Below, piece by piece: positions 47,837 through 56,535 of a stretch of DNA of 64,000 bases (the first letter of the stretch is position 1; the number at the start of each line of letters is the position of its first letter). The stretch comes from Mucilaginibacter tolerans (GTDB lineage: Bacteria > Bacteroidota > Bacteroidia > Sphingobacteriales > Sphingobacteriaceae): contig NZ_JAUMKB010000009.1 in NCBI RefSeq assembly GCF_030519375.1, forward strand, positions 175,599-239,598. The letters run 5' to 3'. The notes under the pieces are model-generated. The model worked only from the letters and a program-made list of their open reading frames with translations. It was not told the origin of the DNA and searched no databases. The position numbers and the translations under genes were made by a program.

Positions 47837-47958
47837 GTCATTGCGAGGCGCAAGGCGGGTGGTGTGTGCCGCGCAACGAAGCAATCGCATGCTATAAAGG
47901 GCGAAGATGCATAGTTCGCGATTGCTTCTTCACCACTCAGGCCGCTCATCGCAATGAC
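47837..47958. repeat. MITE/REP-like inverted repeat element (GTCATTGCGA ends)
   Basis: Terminal 10-bp inverted repeats GTCATTGCGA (47837-47846) and TCGCAATGAC (47949-47958) enclose a second perfect 11-bp inverted pair GAAGCAATCGC/GCGATTGCTTC (47878-47888, 47918-47928). The pattern resembles the widespread non-coding GTCATTGCGA...GAAGCAATC palindromes of bacterial genomes. It lies in the 530-bp gap 47637-48166, which holds no real gene. A spurious 62-aa frame crosses it. Confidence 0.8.
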
Positions 47959-48005
47959 ATGGTTTATCTACCTCCTTCCTCAATGACCTAGGGAGAATAG
48001 ACTTC

Positions 48006-48069
48006 CCAACCTAATCAACCACTTAACTTAATCAACTCACCGAACCCAAATCCACTCACCGACCCAATC
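48006..48069. repeat. Octad repeat array (CAACC/CACCG words), right half
   Basis: About eight degenerate 8-bp units such as ATCAACCA and AATCAACT, complementary to the GTTG words at 47765-47822. Confidence 0.6.
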
Positions 48070-48111
48070 TCCCCCCTTACCGACTTCTTTATTCAAATCG
48101 CCAGTATTCAA

Positions 48112-48142
48112 TTGATGCGCCTTTACCAGCGCTATAACTTTG
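48112..48142 (+). promoter_or_regulatory. Promoter of the LiaI/LiaF-like gene at 48167
   Basis: TTG, 20 nt, TAACTTTG matches the -33/-7 consensus. The TTG inside the -7 box would also open the frame of the next gene, but being promoter it cannot be its start. Confidence 0.8.
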
Positions 48143-48166
48143 GGGTATACTTTAAAACTTAAGACA

Positions 48167-48529
48167 ATGAAAACGATCATAGAACACCCAGACAGACATC
48201 ACAATAGCCGTACAATATTAGGCGCAACTATAGCGGTAATCGGCTGTTTATTCCTGATCAATCAGTTTGATCTGCCATTTATCCCTGATTGGTTATTTAG
48301 CTGGCCAATTGTGCTGATAGGCTTTGGTATCTACACCGGTTCACGCCACAATTTTCAGAATAAATCATGGTTTATACTCACCCTGCTTGGCTTTGCCTTT
48401 CTGCTCGAAAATTCAGGCTTGTTTATAGATGATGTGATCTGGCCCACAACCCTTATCCTGCTCGGACTGTTTGTGATATTCCGCAACAGATTCAGCCACA
48501 ACAACACCACTACCACTGAAAACAACTAA
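48167..48529 (+). CDS. Small membrane protein, LiaI/LiaF-like transmembrane region
   Basis: A 120-aa protein with four hydrophobic segments (TILGATIAVIGCLFLINQF, PDWLFSWPIVLIGFGIYTG, SWFILTLLGFAFLLEN and WPTTLILLGLFVIF). It lines up closely with the first 110 residues of the protein at 50883, so it is a shortened paralogue that lacks the C-terminal domain. LiaF-type proteins sense or modulate envelope stress. ATG 48167 is chosen because the upstream TTG lies in the promoter. Confidence 0.75.
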   Translation: MKTIIEHPDRHHNSRTILGATIAVIGCLFLINQFDLPFIPDWLFSWPIVLIGFGIYTGSRHNFQNKSWFILTLLGFAFLLENSGLFIDDVIWPTTLILLGLFVIFRNRFSHNNTTTTENN

Positions 48530-48566
48530 AGAACACGTCGTTCTTACTCCACATAGATTATACCTG

Positions 48567-48600
48567 AAAAGGGGGACCCGTAAGTCCCTCTTTTTCTTTT
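48567..48600 (+). terminator. Terminator after the LiaI-like gene
   Basis: AAAAGGGGGAC pairs with GTCCCTCTTTT (one G-T pair) around a 6-nt loop and is followed by more T. Confidence 0.8.
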
Positions 48601-48635
48601 TAGCATTAAATGCATTAATTTGGAGGCATCAGCTT

Positions 48636-49538
48636 ATGCTCATGAGAAAAATATTATTCATTGCCTTCCTCCTGGTATCGTTCAGTCAGCTTGTCCTCGC
48701 CCAAAAGAAAATAGTTGTTTTTCAATCCGATTTTGGCTTGAAGGACGGCGCAGTATCCGCTATGAAAGGCGTTGCTATGGGCGTATCACCCGATCTGAAG
48801 CTATTCGACCTGACACACGAGATACCTGCCTACAACATCTGGGAAGCAGCCTATCGCCTTGAACAAACTGTAAGATATTGGCCTGCGGGTACAGTTTTCG
48901 TTTCGGTGGTTGATCCGGGAGTTGGTACAACACGGAAATCAGTGGTACTTAAAACCAAATCAGGGCATTTTATAGTTACTCCTGATAACGGCACACTGAC
49001 ATTAGTTGCTGAATCCTTATGCATTGATGAAATAAGGGAAATTGACGAGGCAGTGAACCGCCGTAAAGATTCGCAAAAATCATACACCTTTCACGGCCGC
49101 GATGTTTATGCGTATACTGGTGCAAGATTAGCTTCAGGAACGATAACATTTGAGCAGGTTGGGCCGGCATTACCTAAAAAAGTGGTAACTATTCCTTATC
49201 AAAAACCGGCACTAAGCGGGAAAACGCTGAAAGGAAACATAGCAATACTGGACATTCAGTATGGCAATGTCTGGACCAATATTCCGGATTCTTTATTGAA
49301 CCTGCTTCACCCCAAGTACGGTGAAACATTTCATACGATTATCTCGCACAATGGCAAAGTAGTTTATACCGTTGATGCACCTTACTGTCAGACTTTCGGA
49401 GCGGTTGCTAAGGGAAAGCCGTTGGTATATCTGAATAGTTTATTGCAATATTCGCTGGCATTAAACCAGGGCAATTTCGCTGCAGCTTACCACATTGGCA
49501 GTGGGTCAGGATGGAGTGTAGCAGTTAGCAAAAGGTAG
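48636..49538 (+). CDS. Exported S-adenosyl-L-methionine hydrolase (SAM hydroxide adenosyltransferase, DUF62)
   Basis: A 300-aa enzyme of the fluorinase/chlorinase superfamily branch that splits SAM into adenosine and methionine. Motifs: FQSDFGLKDGAVSAMKG, DLTHEIPAYNIWEAA, VFVSVVDPGVGTTRKSV, VTPDNGTLT and FHGRDVYAYTGARLASG, all of the hydrolase family. Most members are cytoplasmic; here the N-terminus (KILFIAFLLVSFSQLVLAQ) is a clean signal peptide. A GGAGG sequence precedes the ATG. It lies between two LiaF-like genes. Extracellular or periplasmic SAM is an odd substrate. Confidence 0.85.
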   Translation: MLMRKILFIAFLLVSFSQLVLAQKKIVVFQSDFGLKDGAVSAMKGVAMGVSPDLKLFDLTHEIPAYNIWEAAYRLEQTVRYWPAGTVFVSVVDPGVGTTRKSVVLKTKSGHFIVTPDNGTLTLVAESLCIDEIREIDEAVNRRKDSQKSYTFHGRDVYAYTGARLASGTITFEQVGPALPKKVVTIPYQKPALSGKTLKGNIAILDIQYGNVWTNIPDSLLNLLHPKYGETFHTIISHNGKVVYTVDAPYCQTFGAVAKGKPLVYLNSLLQYSLALNQGNFAAAYHIGSGSGWSVAVSKR

Positions 49539-49546
49539 ATTTTAAC

Positions 49547-50704
49547 TTAATATGCTACAAAGTACCATGGAATATTTAAACAACCTTTTTTTAAATACAC
49601 CGTAGCCCAGTCGCCTTTCTTCATCTGGTTGTACACCGACTTAGGAACACTTTCATCTTCTGATTCTTTTTTTGGCCCCCAGGCATCTAATTTCAAATAA
49701 TAAGTGGTTGACCTGCCTGTTGTTATGTAATGATCAAGCACCCTTGTCTTATATTCGGTTGGTCGTGATCCATCAAAAGCACAATTTATCATGCCGACTG
49801 CGCTGATACTGTAGACAATGCAAAAACAGATACCTGCCCATAAATTAGACTTTCGGGCCTTTGATGGTCTTAAAAGTAAAACGAATAGTAGCAACAGCAC
49901 CACAAATAAGAAAGCTGTCGGCAAAATGCAATCTGTAGCGTTAAGGGCCTGATATTGGATAATTAACCTCAAACCCAAGCCTCCGACAGAAAGATATAAT
50001 GCCACGGTTAAATTTGGATGAACACTCTTCTTTCCTGTGTCTAGCAGGGCTACTATTTGCTGCTGCGCAAAAAAATATATTAATACGATTAGCGGATACG
50101 ATAACCCTAAAATAATTGGCAAATAATAATAAGAGGTTGGGATTAAGAGCCAAATCATTATAAAAACACCACCAATATTCAGAAATCGCGCAACTCTTTT
50201 CGCAGCTTTAATTCTTTGTTCCCGGTCCGGTACAGAATCACCGATTGCGGGGTTATTAAAAGCTTCAGACACTTCGGTATCGTAGTCTGATTTATCAAGA
50301 TCTTCAAATCTATTTACCAGGAATTCGGCTAACGAGGGGCCATTTATGATATAGTTAAAGTCGCCTATTATTATTCTTGATTTGCTTTTATTGCAGGGTT
50401 CGAGGATAATCTTCATCGCCTGTATCCTGAACCCTTTTATTTCGCTAAAGAGTAATTCTTTCTGTCCAAAAGCCCGGTATTCAATAATACTATCGCTGTT
50501 TAATACTATTTTCCCCCGGTATATTGCAACAATCCCGTAACCAAAAAGCAGAATCGAAACCAAATTTATTCCCAACCAAAGCAATACGTTTTTATTGCTT
50601 ATTATGGCATCAACCAAAAAGTATAACATGATTGAAATAATGGCTATACAGAACGCGTAACCAAATATCTTCCAACCCTTTTTTATATTAAACTCTTGCT
50701 CCAT
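49547..50704 (-). CDS. Multi-pass membrane protein of unknown function
   Basis: A 385-aa protein with about eight hydrophobic segments, separated by a cytoplasmic PH-like or EF-hand-free domain near residues 60-140 (IEYRAFGQKELLFSEIKGF, a strand-rich stretch that resembles bacterial PH domains). The C-terminal 60 residues are soluble. The start at ATG 50704 gives MEQEFNIKKGW, better than the TTG 17 codons upstream. No relatives recognised. It converges with the SAM hydrolase gene (8-bp gap). Confidence 0.6.
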   Translation of the reverse strand: MEQEFNIKKGWKIFGYAFCIAIISIMLYFLVDAIISNKNVLLWLGINLVSILLFGYGIVAIYRGKIVLNSDSIIEYRAFGQKELLFSEIKGFRIQAMKIILEPCNKSKSRIIIGDFNYIINGPSLAEFLVNRFEDLDKSDYDTEVSEAFNNPAIGDSVPDREQRIKAAKRVARFLNIGGVFIMIWLLIPTSYYYLPIILGLSYPLIVLIYFFAQQQIVALLDTGKKSVHPNLTVALYLSVGGLGLRLIIQYQALNATDCILPTAFLFVVLLLLFVLLLRPSKARKSNLWAGICFCIVYSISAVGMINCAFDGSRPTEYKTRVLDHYITTGRSTTYYLKLDAWGPKKESEDESVPKSVYNQMKKGDWATVYLKKGCLNIPWYFVAY

Positions 50705-50863
50705 CGTGATGTAATAAGGCCGCAGCAATATAATATTTGTATTTTGAACAATCAAACAGAAACTTTTTCACCGACATTTTATGTCAGCTCACCGAGATGT
50801 TAGATATTATCGCCAATATTTGATAGGTTCGCCTCAAGTATTACCTTAGTTTTGAATATGATT

Positions 50864-50871
50864 TAAATTTG
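50864..50871 (+). promoter_or_regulatory. -7 element TAAATTTG before the LiaF-like gene
   Basis: TAAATTTG followed by CG, 11 bp before the ATG. A second match TAGTTTTG lies at 50847-50854. No -33 at the correct distance. Confidence 0.45.
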
Positions 50872-50882
50872 CGACGAATAGC

Positions 50883-51701
50883 ATGGACAACGATATAAAA
50901 TTTGAAAATAATAAGCCCCGGAATAACAAGGCGCTCGCCGGCATCATTTTGCTGGTGGTTGGCCTGGCACTGCTGGTTCACCAGTTAGACCTTTTCTTTT
51001 TCCCGGGGTGGTTGATAAGCTGGCCAATGGCCCTTATCGCAATAGGCTTTTACAACGGGGCAAAACATCAGTTCAGAAACTCAGGCTGGCTGATCATGGT
51101 TTTGATAGGCGTGATCTGGTTATCAAATGAAGCTTTCCCTCATTATGATGTCGGAAAGATCACCTGGCCGCTGTGTATTATCATATTCGGATTATGGATG
51201 ATAATGAGAAGGGGAAATAAGTGGGATAAACACAAAGCCGACTGGGACAAATGGACACAGAGTCAAACCCAAACACCTCCTTCTACCGATCCAAATGCAG
51301 CTAATGATCCTGGTCAATCCAATAGCTGGGATCCTACAGGCAAATACAAACACACCTATGGCGACGATTACCTGGATGCTGTATCTGTATTCGGCGGTGT
51401 AAAAAAGACCATCCTGGCTAAAGACTTTAAGGGCGGCGAAATAGTTAACATTTTTGGAGGCGCCGAACTTGACCTTACACAAGCAGATATCAATGGCAGG
51501 GTTGTACTCGACATCACCCAGATATTCGGGGGAACCAAAATCGTCGTTCCGTCCAACTGGCAGGTAGTATCCGATATTGCAGCTGTATTCGCAAGCGTAG
51601 ATGATAAGAGGATACGGTCAACTGCCGCCTCTGGTAGCGAAAAGATTTTGGTACTCAAAGGTGTTTCCATCTTTGCAGGGATAGACATCCGTAGTTATTA
51701 A
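50883..51701 (+). CDS. LiaF-like envelope-stress membrane protein with C-terminal beta domain
   Basis: A 272-aa protein. Residues 15-110 hold four transmembrane segments paralogous to the gene at 48167. A hydrophilic Trp/Asp/Lys linker (KWDKHKADWDKWTQSQTQ) follows. The C-terminal domain (about 165-272) is the LiaF-type beta-solenoid (VSVFGGVKKTILAKDFKGG, VNIFGGAELDLTQADI and ITQIFGGTKIVVPSNW repeats). In Firmicutes LiaF inhibits the LiaS kinase. Here a LytS-type kinase gene follows 45 bp downstream. Confidence 0.85.
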   Translation: MDNDIKFENNKPRNNKALAGIILLVVGLALLVHQLDLFFFPGWLISWPMALIAIGFYNGAKHQFRNSGWLIMVLIGVIWLSNEAFPHYDVGKITWPLCIIIFGLWMIMRRGNKWDKHKADWDKWTQSQTQTPPSTDPNAANDPGQSNSWDPTGKYKHTYGDDYLDAVSVFGGVKKTILAKDFKGGEIVNIFGGAELDLTQADINGRVVLDITQIFGGTKIVVPSNWQVVSDIAAVFASVDDKRIRSTAASGSEKILVLKGVSIFAGIDIRSY

Positions 51702-51746
51702 TAAACACTGTATTAAAACTGATTCAAAAAACAAAAGGAAAAAGTT

Positions 51747-52781
51747 TTGGCAAGTTCACAGTCAGCATTCTCCAAACTTCGCGCAGCATTTTTAACCGGG
51801 GCCCTGGTATGGGCGGCACTGTTAACCTACCTGGTGCATGGGTTTGGCTTTTCCTGGTTCATTGCTCTGGCAGATGGGCTGGTCAGTACATTGCTTCTTG
51901 GCGCTGCCTGTTGGCTCATCAATAATAACCTGCGTTACTTTCAACCCGGTAAAGGCAGCTATATCAATATATTGACGTGGTGCGTGGCTTTGGCACTGGC
52001 TTGCTCCTTTGGTTCGCGGTGGATATTACCTTATGTAGTAAAGGATACCGCTTATAGCAATTTTGTTATCCAATCGGTCATCATACGTTTGTTTACCGAC
52101 TTTTTGGCGGTTGGCTGGATGGCTATGTTAAGTGTGATCTATTACTCTCAGCTCGATCAGAAAGAGAACGAAAAAAGAAAAGCGGAGGCCGAAAAACTGG
52201 CCCGTGATGCTGAGTTGTATAACCTTCGCCAACAGTTGCAGCCTCACTTTTTATTTAACAGCCTAAACTCCATCAACGCACTGATAGGTTTTAAACCCGA
52301 CCAGGCACGGATGATGATCCATCAGCTCTCTGACTTCCTGCGTGGGACCCTGAAAAAGGATGATCAGGTAAATGTGACCCTCACTGAGGAGTTGGCACAT
52401 TTGCAATTATACCTTGATATAGAAAAAGTCCGCTTCGGCCACCGTTTGATGACCGAAATAAGTTGCGATACCAAATGCCAGGAATGCAAACTGCCGCCGA
52501 TGATATTGCAGCCGATTGTAGAAAATGCGATAAAATTTGGTCTGTATGATACAACCGAAAGTGTAACCGTGAGCATACGTGCCGAATGGGACGATAACTA
52601 CCTGATCATCATGATCCAAAACCCGTACGACCCGAATACTGCACGGCCAAGAAAAGGTACCGGATTTGGCCTGAGCGGGGTACAAAGAAGACTGGATTTA
52701 TTGTATGCACGTACTGACCTTGTTGAAACTCACGCAAATGATAATATCTTTACAACAATTATTAAAATCCCACAAGTATGA
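51747..52781 (+). CDS. LytS/YehU-type sensor histidine kinase
   Basis: A 344-aa inner-membrane kinase with four transmembrane segments in the first 135 residues and no periplasmic sensor domain. A coiled linker (EKRKAEAEKLARDAELYNLRQ) leads to the His_kinase domain with phosphoacceptor H167 in LQPHFLFNSLNSI, and an ATPase domain with PMILQPIVENAIKFG and GTGFGLSGVQRRL. The start appears to be TTG (51747) preceded by AAAAGGAAAAAG; no ATG exists before TM1. It overlaps the response regulator by 4 bp. Confidence 0.9.
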   Translation: MASSQSAFSKLRAAFLTGALVWAALLTYLVHGFGFSWFIALADGLVSTLLLGAACWLINNNLRYFQPGKGSYINILTWCVALALACSFGSRWILPYVVKDTAYSNFVIQSVIIRLFTDFLAVGWMAMLSVIYYSQLDQKENEKRKAEAEKLARDAELYNLRQQLQPHFLFNSLNSINALIGFKPDQARMMIHQLSDFLRGTLKKDDQVNVTLTEELAHLQLYLDIEKVRFGHRLMTEISCDTKCQECKLPPMILQPIVENAIKFGLYDTTESVTVSIRAEWDDNYLIIMIQNPYDPNTARPRKGTGFGLSGVQRRLDLLYARTDLVETHANDNIFTTIIKIPQV

Positions 52782-53524
52782 AGCGAGTATTACTAATTGA
52801 TGATGAACCTTTGGCACGGATGGTTGTACTCGAATATTTGCAGGAATTTAAGGATAGCATTGAAGTATTAGGCGAATGTAACGATGGTTTCGAAGGCCTC
52901 AAAGCCATTCAGCAACACCAACCTGACCTAATATTCTTAGACGTACAGATGCCAAAAATAAACGGCTTTGAAATGCTGGAACTGGTGGAAAACCCTCCCG
53001 CTGTGATATTCACCACCGCATTTGATGAGTACGCCATTAAAGCTTTTGAGGCTCACGCTGTAGATTATCTGCTTAAGCCTTTCAGTAAAGAACGTTTTAT
53101 TAAAGCGGTTGAAAAGTTCCTTGCCCAGAAACCAATAGAGCAGCCTGCCAAACAAACTGAAAACTTACTCGAAACCGCGGCGCAATCCCCTGCCCAGCAT
53201 GAACGTATTGTTGTAAAAACAGGCACCAAAGTAAAGATTATTCCGGTAGCCGATGTAGAATACCTGGAGGCTGATGATGACTATGTAAGCGTTCATACCA
53301 AAGAAGGCTCGTTCCTGAAGAATAAAACCATGAGTTTCTTTGAGCAAACTTTGGATGCTGACCAGTTTGTACGTGTTCACCGTTCCTACATTATCAAAAT
53401 ACAGGACATTACCCGTATTGACCCATACGAGAAGGATGCCCACATAGCCATACTCAAATCAGGCGCAAAAATACCGGTAAGTAAGACTGGTTATGCTAAG
53501 CTGAAGCAGGTGCTGGGGATATAA
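52778..53524 (+). CDS. LytTR-type response regulator
   Basis: A 248-aa DNA-binding regulator with receiver domain (acidic pocket at D8/D9, phosphoacceptor D55 in LIFLDVQMPK, Thr and Lys in VIFTTAFDEY and YLLKPF) and, after a linker, a LytTR DNA-binding domain (IVVKTGTKVKIIPVADVEYLEA ... ISKTGYAKLK region). ATGA overlap with the kinase gene couples them. It probably controls the upstream LiaF-like gene and envelope functions; targets are unknown. Confidence 0.93.
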   Translation: MKRVLLIDDEPLARMVVLEYLQEFKDSIEVLGECNDGFEGLKAIQQHQPDLIFLDVQMPKINGFEMLELVENPPAVIFTTAFDEYAIKAFEAHAVDYLLKPFSKERFIKAVEKFLAQKPIEQPAKQTENLLETAAQSPAQHERIVVKTGTKVKIIPVADVEYLEADDDYVSVHTKEGSFLKNKTMSFFEQTLDADQFVRVHRSYIIKIQDITRIDPYEKDAHIAILKSGAKIPVSKTGYAKLKQVLGI

Positions 53525-53559
53525 CTAGCTGCTATTCTGTAAAAGAAACTAAACTTATC

Positions 53560-54186
53560 ATGTTATCTAAAATTTTCTTAACACTACTTGTTATATCTGT
53601 TTTTGCTTGTAATCGAATACCGGCACAATCACATTTGCAGACAGATACTGCTTCAAACAATTATGATAAGGTCTTAAGTGATCGTGAGAAACAAGCTTCT
53701 GAAAAGCAAAATGATAGCTTGGGAGACTTTATTACAAGAATAGATTTCAAGATTAAAACAGATAACTTAACTGATTTTGAAGATGGTTTTATTCCCTGGG
53801 TGGAATTGGAACATCCGGATAAGGACCTGAAAAAATTAATTGATAAAGGTGAAAAAGTGATCCGTGATAAAAAAGTAACACTAATCATTGATTACCCCTT
53901 AAGCAAAGAGTGCAAGTTTGAATTGACATCAAGCAATGGATTTACCAGGGAAGCACTTGTTAAGAAAATAAGTGACAAATATCATCAGATTTATCAGGAG
54001 GAGGAAAGTACTGCTACCGTTAAAACAGTCCCTGTTAAGGAAAGAACGACGCTTTATAACCGAAATCAGACTGATGGGAAATATGGCATCTGGGGACACG
54101 ACTTAGCAGATTTAGCCTTAGATCATATCATGGTCTACAAATCAGCTAATGGAGATATTCTTTTAAGTTTAGATATTGATTCTTAG
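53560..54186 (+). CDS. Hypothetical lipoprotein
   Basis: A 208-aa lipoprotein of unknown family. Lipobox VISVFAC at residues 11-17, followed by a polar linker and a mixed alpha/beta domain with KKVTLIIDYPLSKECKFEL. A C-terminal ILLSLDIDS ends it. It begins 35 bp after the response regulator and may be cotranscribed with it. Its codon use is AT-richer than that of its neighbours. Confidence 0.65.
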   Translation: MLSKIFLTLLVISVFACNRIPAQSHLQTDTASNNYDKVLSDREKQASEKQNDSLGDFITRIDFKIKTDNLTDFEDGFIPWVELEHPDKDLKKLIDKGEKVIRDKKVTLIIDYPLSKECKFELTSSNGFTREALVKKISDKYHQIYQEEESTATVKTVPVKERTTLYNRNQTDGKYGIWGHDLADLALDHIMVYKSANGDILLSLDIDS

Positions 54187-54339
54187 TAGTAAAATCAACA
54201 ACACTCACCACTATAAGAATAGATGTACTTTAGGGATGGTGAAGTGATAACACCGACCATAAGCTGAACTAAAGAGTGTTTCACCTTGTCTGTTACACAA
54301 TAACGAACGAAACAAACACTACCGGTTTAAGTAGCTTTA

Positions 54340-55227
54340 TCAAATCAATAACACCTTCCACGCCTCCTCTACCCTGCCCTCATCCAGCAATTGCTTAGCT
54401 TTAATATGGAGCTTCAATTCACGTGTATTACTATCGCCAACAGTAGCATCCAGTATTTCTTTGATTTCAGGTGATTGGCTATAAGCCTCAGCTTCTTCAT
54501 CAGTCGGCAGTACTTCCACATTACCAAGCTGACCAAGGTTATTTCCTGTCAACACTTTTGAATTGCGGATTGCATACGGAATACTATCTACCCCAACACC
54601 GATAGTACGAACCGGTTTTGCTACTTTAAATAGATTATCTTTGTTAACGCGGCAATACCAGTCGCCGCCAAGGCGTGCTACCAGTTCCAGTTTTTGCTGA
54701 TCGATCTTGCCACTATCATCCAGTATCTTTTCATCAATATGGATCAGCTTGATCTCGGCAATCACCAGGTTACCTGCGCCGGGCCCTTCGCCAAGTGGCT
54801 TTACTTCTTTCACTACACATTCTAATTGCACAGGGGATTCAGCTACTCGTGGTGGCTTTACCAATAACGATGGCTCAGGTGTGAAACCCGACTTTATGAA
54901 CTCATTTACCCCCTTTGGATACTCCACACTGGCGAGCGAGGTTTGCTGCACCATATCATAGGTCACAATATTGATCACACACTGAGGCACTTCCATTATA
55001 TTCTGAAGCGAATGCTTGGTAGTATTATCTCTCACCCTGCGCGATGGCGAAAACACACAGATTGGCGGATTGGCACTAAACAGATTAAAAAAGCTGAATG
55101 GACTAAGATTGACATTCCCCTCACTGTCCACCGTTGATGCAAAACAAATAGGTCGCGGGGCAATGGCATATTGCAGGTAATTATGGAGATCGGGTATGGT
55201 GAGGTCTTTGATATCGAGTGTGAGCAT
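54340..55227 (-). CDS. Flavin reductase-like (FMN-binding split barrel) family protein
   Basis: A 295-aa flavoprotein of the flavoredoxin/flavin reductase-like type. FMN-binding residues are expected around YAIAPRPICFASTVDSEGN, NLSPFSFFNLFSANPP and the HSLQNI segment. A C-terminal extension of about 70 residues (ETEAEAYSQSPEIKEI region) is specific to this subgroup. Reaction partner unknown. Start at ATG 55227 just before the octad repeat. Confidence 0.85.
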   Translation of the reverse strand: MLTLDIKDLTIPDLHNYLQYAIAPRPICFASTVDSEGNVNLSPFSFFNLFSANPPICVFSPSRRVRDNTTKHSLQNIMEVPQCVINIVTYDMVQQTSLASVEYPKGVNEFIKSGFTPEPSLLVKPPRVAESPVQLECVVKEVKPLGEGPGAGNLVIAEIKLIHIDEKILDDSGKIDQQKLELVARLGGDWYCRVNKDNLFKVAKPVRTIGVGVDSIPYAIRNSKVLTGNNLGQLGNVEVLPTDEEAEAYSQSPEIKEILDATVGDSNTRELKLHIKAKQLLDEGRVEEAWKVLLI

Positions 55228-55235
55228 GTTCAGCT

Positions 55236-55307
55236 GTTGTAAGGTTGTAAAGTTAATTAACTACTTAACTCTATCAACCATTCAACCAACGCTACAACAA
55301 TTCAACA
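55236..55307. repeat. Octad palindrome between two minus-strand genes (words GTTGTAAN and AACCANNC)
   Basis: Nine 8-bp units: the left two are GTTGTAAG/GTTGTAAA, the middle is GTTAATTA, the right ones are AACCATTC, AACCAACG, CTACAACA type. The array runs into and over the stop codon of the 88-aa gene at 55292. Confidence 0.8.
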
Positions 55308-55558
55308 TCTATCCGGCGATGCACAGGCTCGGTAATCAAAGCTGGTTGTTTGGCTGGCAGGTATCCGAAAAACTCCCATCCCGATTGATGGTTAGAGTAA
55401 ACCACATGGCCTCCTTCGGGTTCATCGGTATAGTAAATGGAATAAATGACATAACTCTCCTTCGTAGAGTTTTTTGGAGCTGTTTTTCTGCCGGGTAGCG
55501 TGCTATCAGCTGCATTTTCTTTAGGTCGGTGTAATACAGTAGCCATCGCATTGTTCAT
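55292..55558 (-). CDS. Hypothetical protein, 88 aa
   Basis: An 88-residue soluble protein of unknown family: a Lys/Asn/Pro-rich N-terminal half and a strand-rich second half (YVIYSIYYTDEPEGGHVVYSN, WEFFGYLPAKQ). ATG 55558 precedes a normal codon pattern, while another frame in the same place looks like a shadow. Its last codons fall in an octad repeat. Confidence 0.5.
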   Translation of the reverse strand: MNNAMATVLHRPKENAADSTLPGRKTAPKNSTKESYVIYSIYYTDEPEGGHVVYSNHQSGWEFFGYLPAKQPALITEPVHRRIDVELL

Positions 55559-55718
55559 TTATACTGATGTATACGTGTATTGAACTAAAAAATGTTTCGA
55601 TTTACAAATAGCTAATAAACAACTATTTAGAAGAATAAATAAAACATATTAGTGTATCTGAACAATGGGCAAAGAACAAGCCGGTGTTAAGCCTGTGTAA
55701 ACAATACTTATCCCGGTG

Positions 55719-56525
55719 ATGTTAATTAGGATAAAATCTACCGTGAAAAATATTGTATTTACTTTATTGTGTTTAATTACACTTAAAGCAAGCGCACAAA
55801 TTACTGATACTGCAAAAGCCAACGGCATAAAAAATGATGTGACGGCGATGCCTGATACAGTTAAGCACTTGCACAGCAAAACCTGGGCATGGATCCCTCC
55901 CGCGGCCCTCGTCGGCTATGGTTTCTCATCATTTGTAATCAACCCTGTACGCAACGTCGACTATTATTTCAGAATGCGTATCGCACGAAGTGATCCGAAT
56001 TATAATTCAAAAGTTGCCGACTATCTGCAAATAGCACCTGCTGTTATGGTGTATGGTTTAAACCTTGGAGGAGTGGAAGGCAAAAACAGGTTTGTTGATC
56101 GTACGGCCATTCTTGTATTATCAGCTGGTATACTCACTGGAGCTGATGGGCTTAAGTTTATCATGCACAGGCAACGGCCTTATGGGACCGATAAGCTTTC
56201 TTTTCCTTCAGGACACACGGGCGCTGCTTTTCTTACTGCTGAGTTTCTGGCGCAGGAATATTCCGGGAAATCGGTTTGGTACGGCGTAATCGGCTATACC
56301 TTTGCAGCTACTACCGGGGTACTGCGAATGTACGGCCGCGATCACTGGTTTAGCGATTGTGTGGCTGGTGCAGGTTTCGGCATTCTTTCTACTAAAGCAG
56401 CTTATTGGATATACCCGTACATTCGTAATGCGTTAACCCATAAGGGCAAACATGGAAGAAGTTCGATGATTATGCCGGGTTATTATAATGGCACACCGGG
56501 TTTATCATTTGCAATGCAGCTGTAG
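55719..56525 (+). CDS. PAP2 family membrane-associated phosphatase
   Basis: A 268-aa exported phosphatase of the phosphatidic acid phosphatase 2 family, starting at ATG 55719 (a GTG lies one codon earlier). Signal peptide FTLLCLITLKASAQ. The three PAP2 motifs are visible: KFIMHRQRPYG (K-x6-RP), PSGHTGAAF, and YGRDHWFSDCVAG (R-x5-H equivalent). It may dephosphorylate undecaprenyl-PP or lipid phosphates in the periplasm. Single gene. Confidence 0.88.
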   Translation: MLIRIKSTVKNIVFTLLCLITLKASAQITDTAKANGIKNDVTAMPDTVKHLHSKTWAWIPPAALVGYGFSSFVINPVRNVDYYFRMRIARSDPNYNSKVADYLQIAPAVMVYGLNLGGVEGKNRFVDRTAILVLSAGILTGADGLKFIMHRQRPYGTDKLSFPSGHTGAAFLTAEFLAQEYSGKSVWYGVIGYTFAATTGVLRMYGRDHWFSDCVAGAGFGILSTKAAYWIYPYIRNALTHKGKHGRSSMIMPGYYNGTPGLSFAMQL

Positions 56526-56535
56526 CATTAGTGGA

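Noticed and set aside
47761..47949. 62-aa minus-strand frame upstream of rpsL
   Set aside because: It runs through the GTCATTGCGA inverted-repeat element and octad repeats; not protein-like.
55336..55551. 71-aa minus-strand frame
   Set aside because: Overlaps the better 88-aa frame in another register, with a less protein-like composition.
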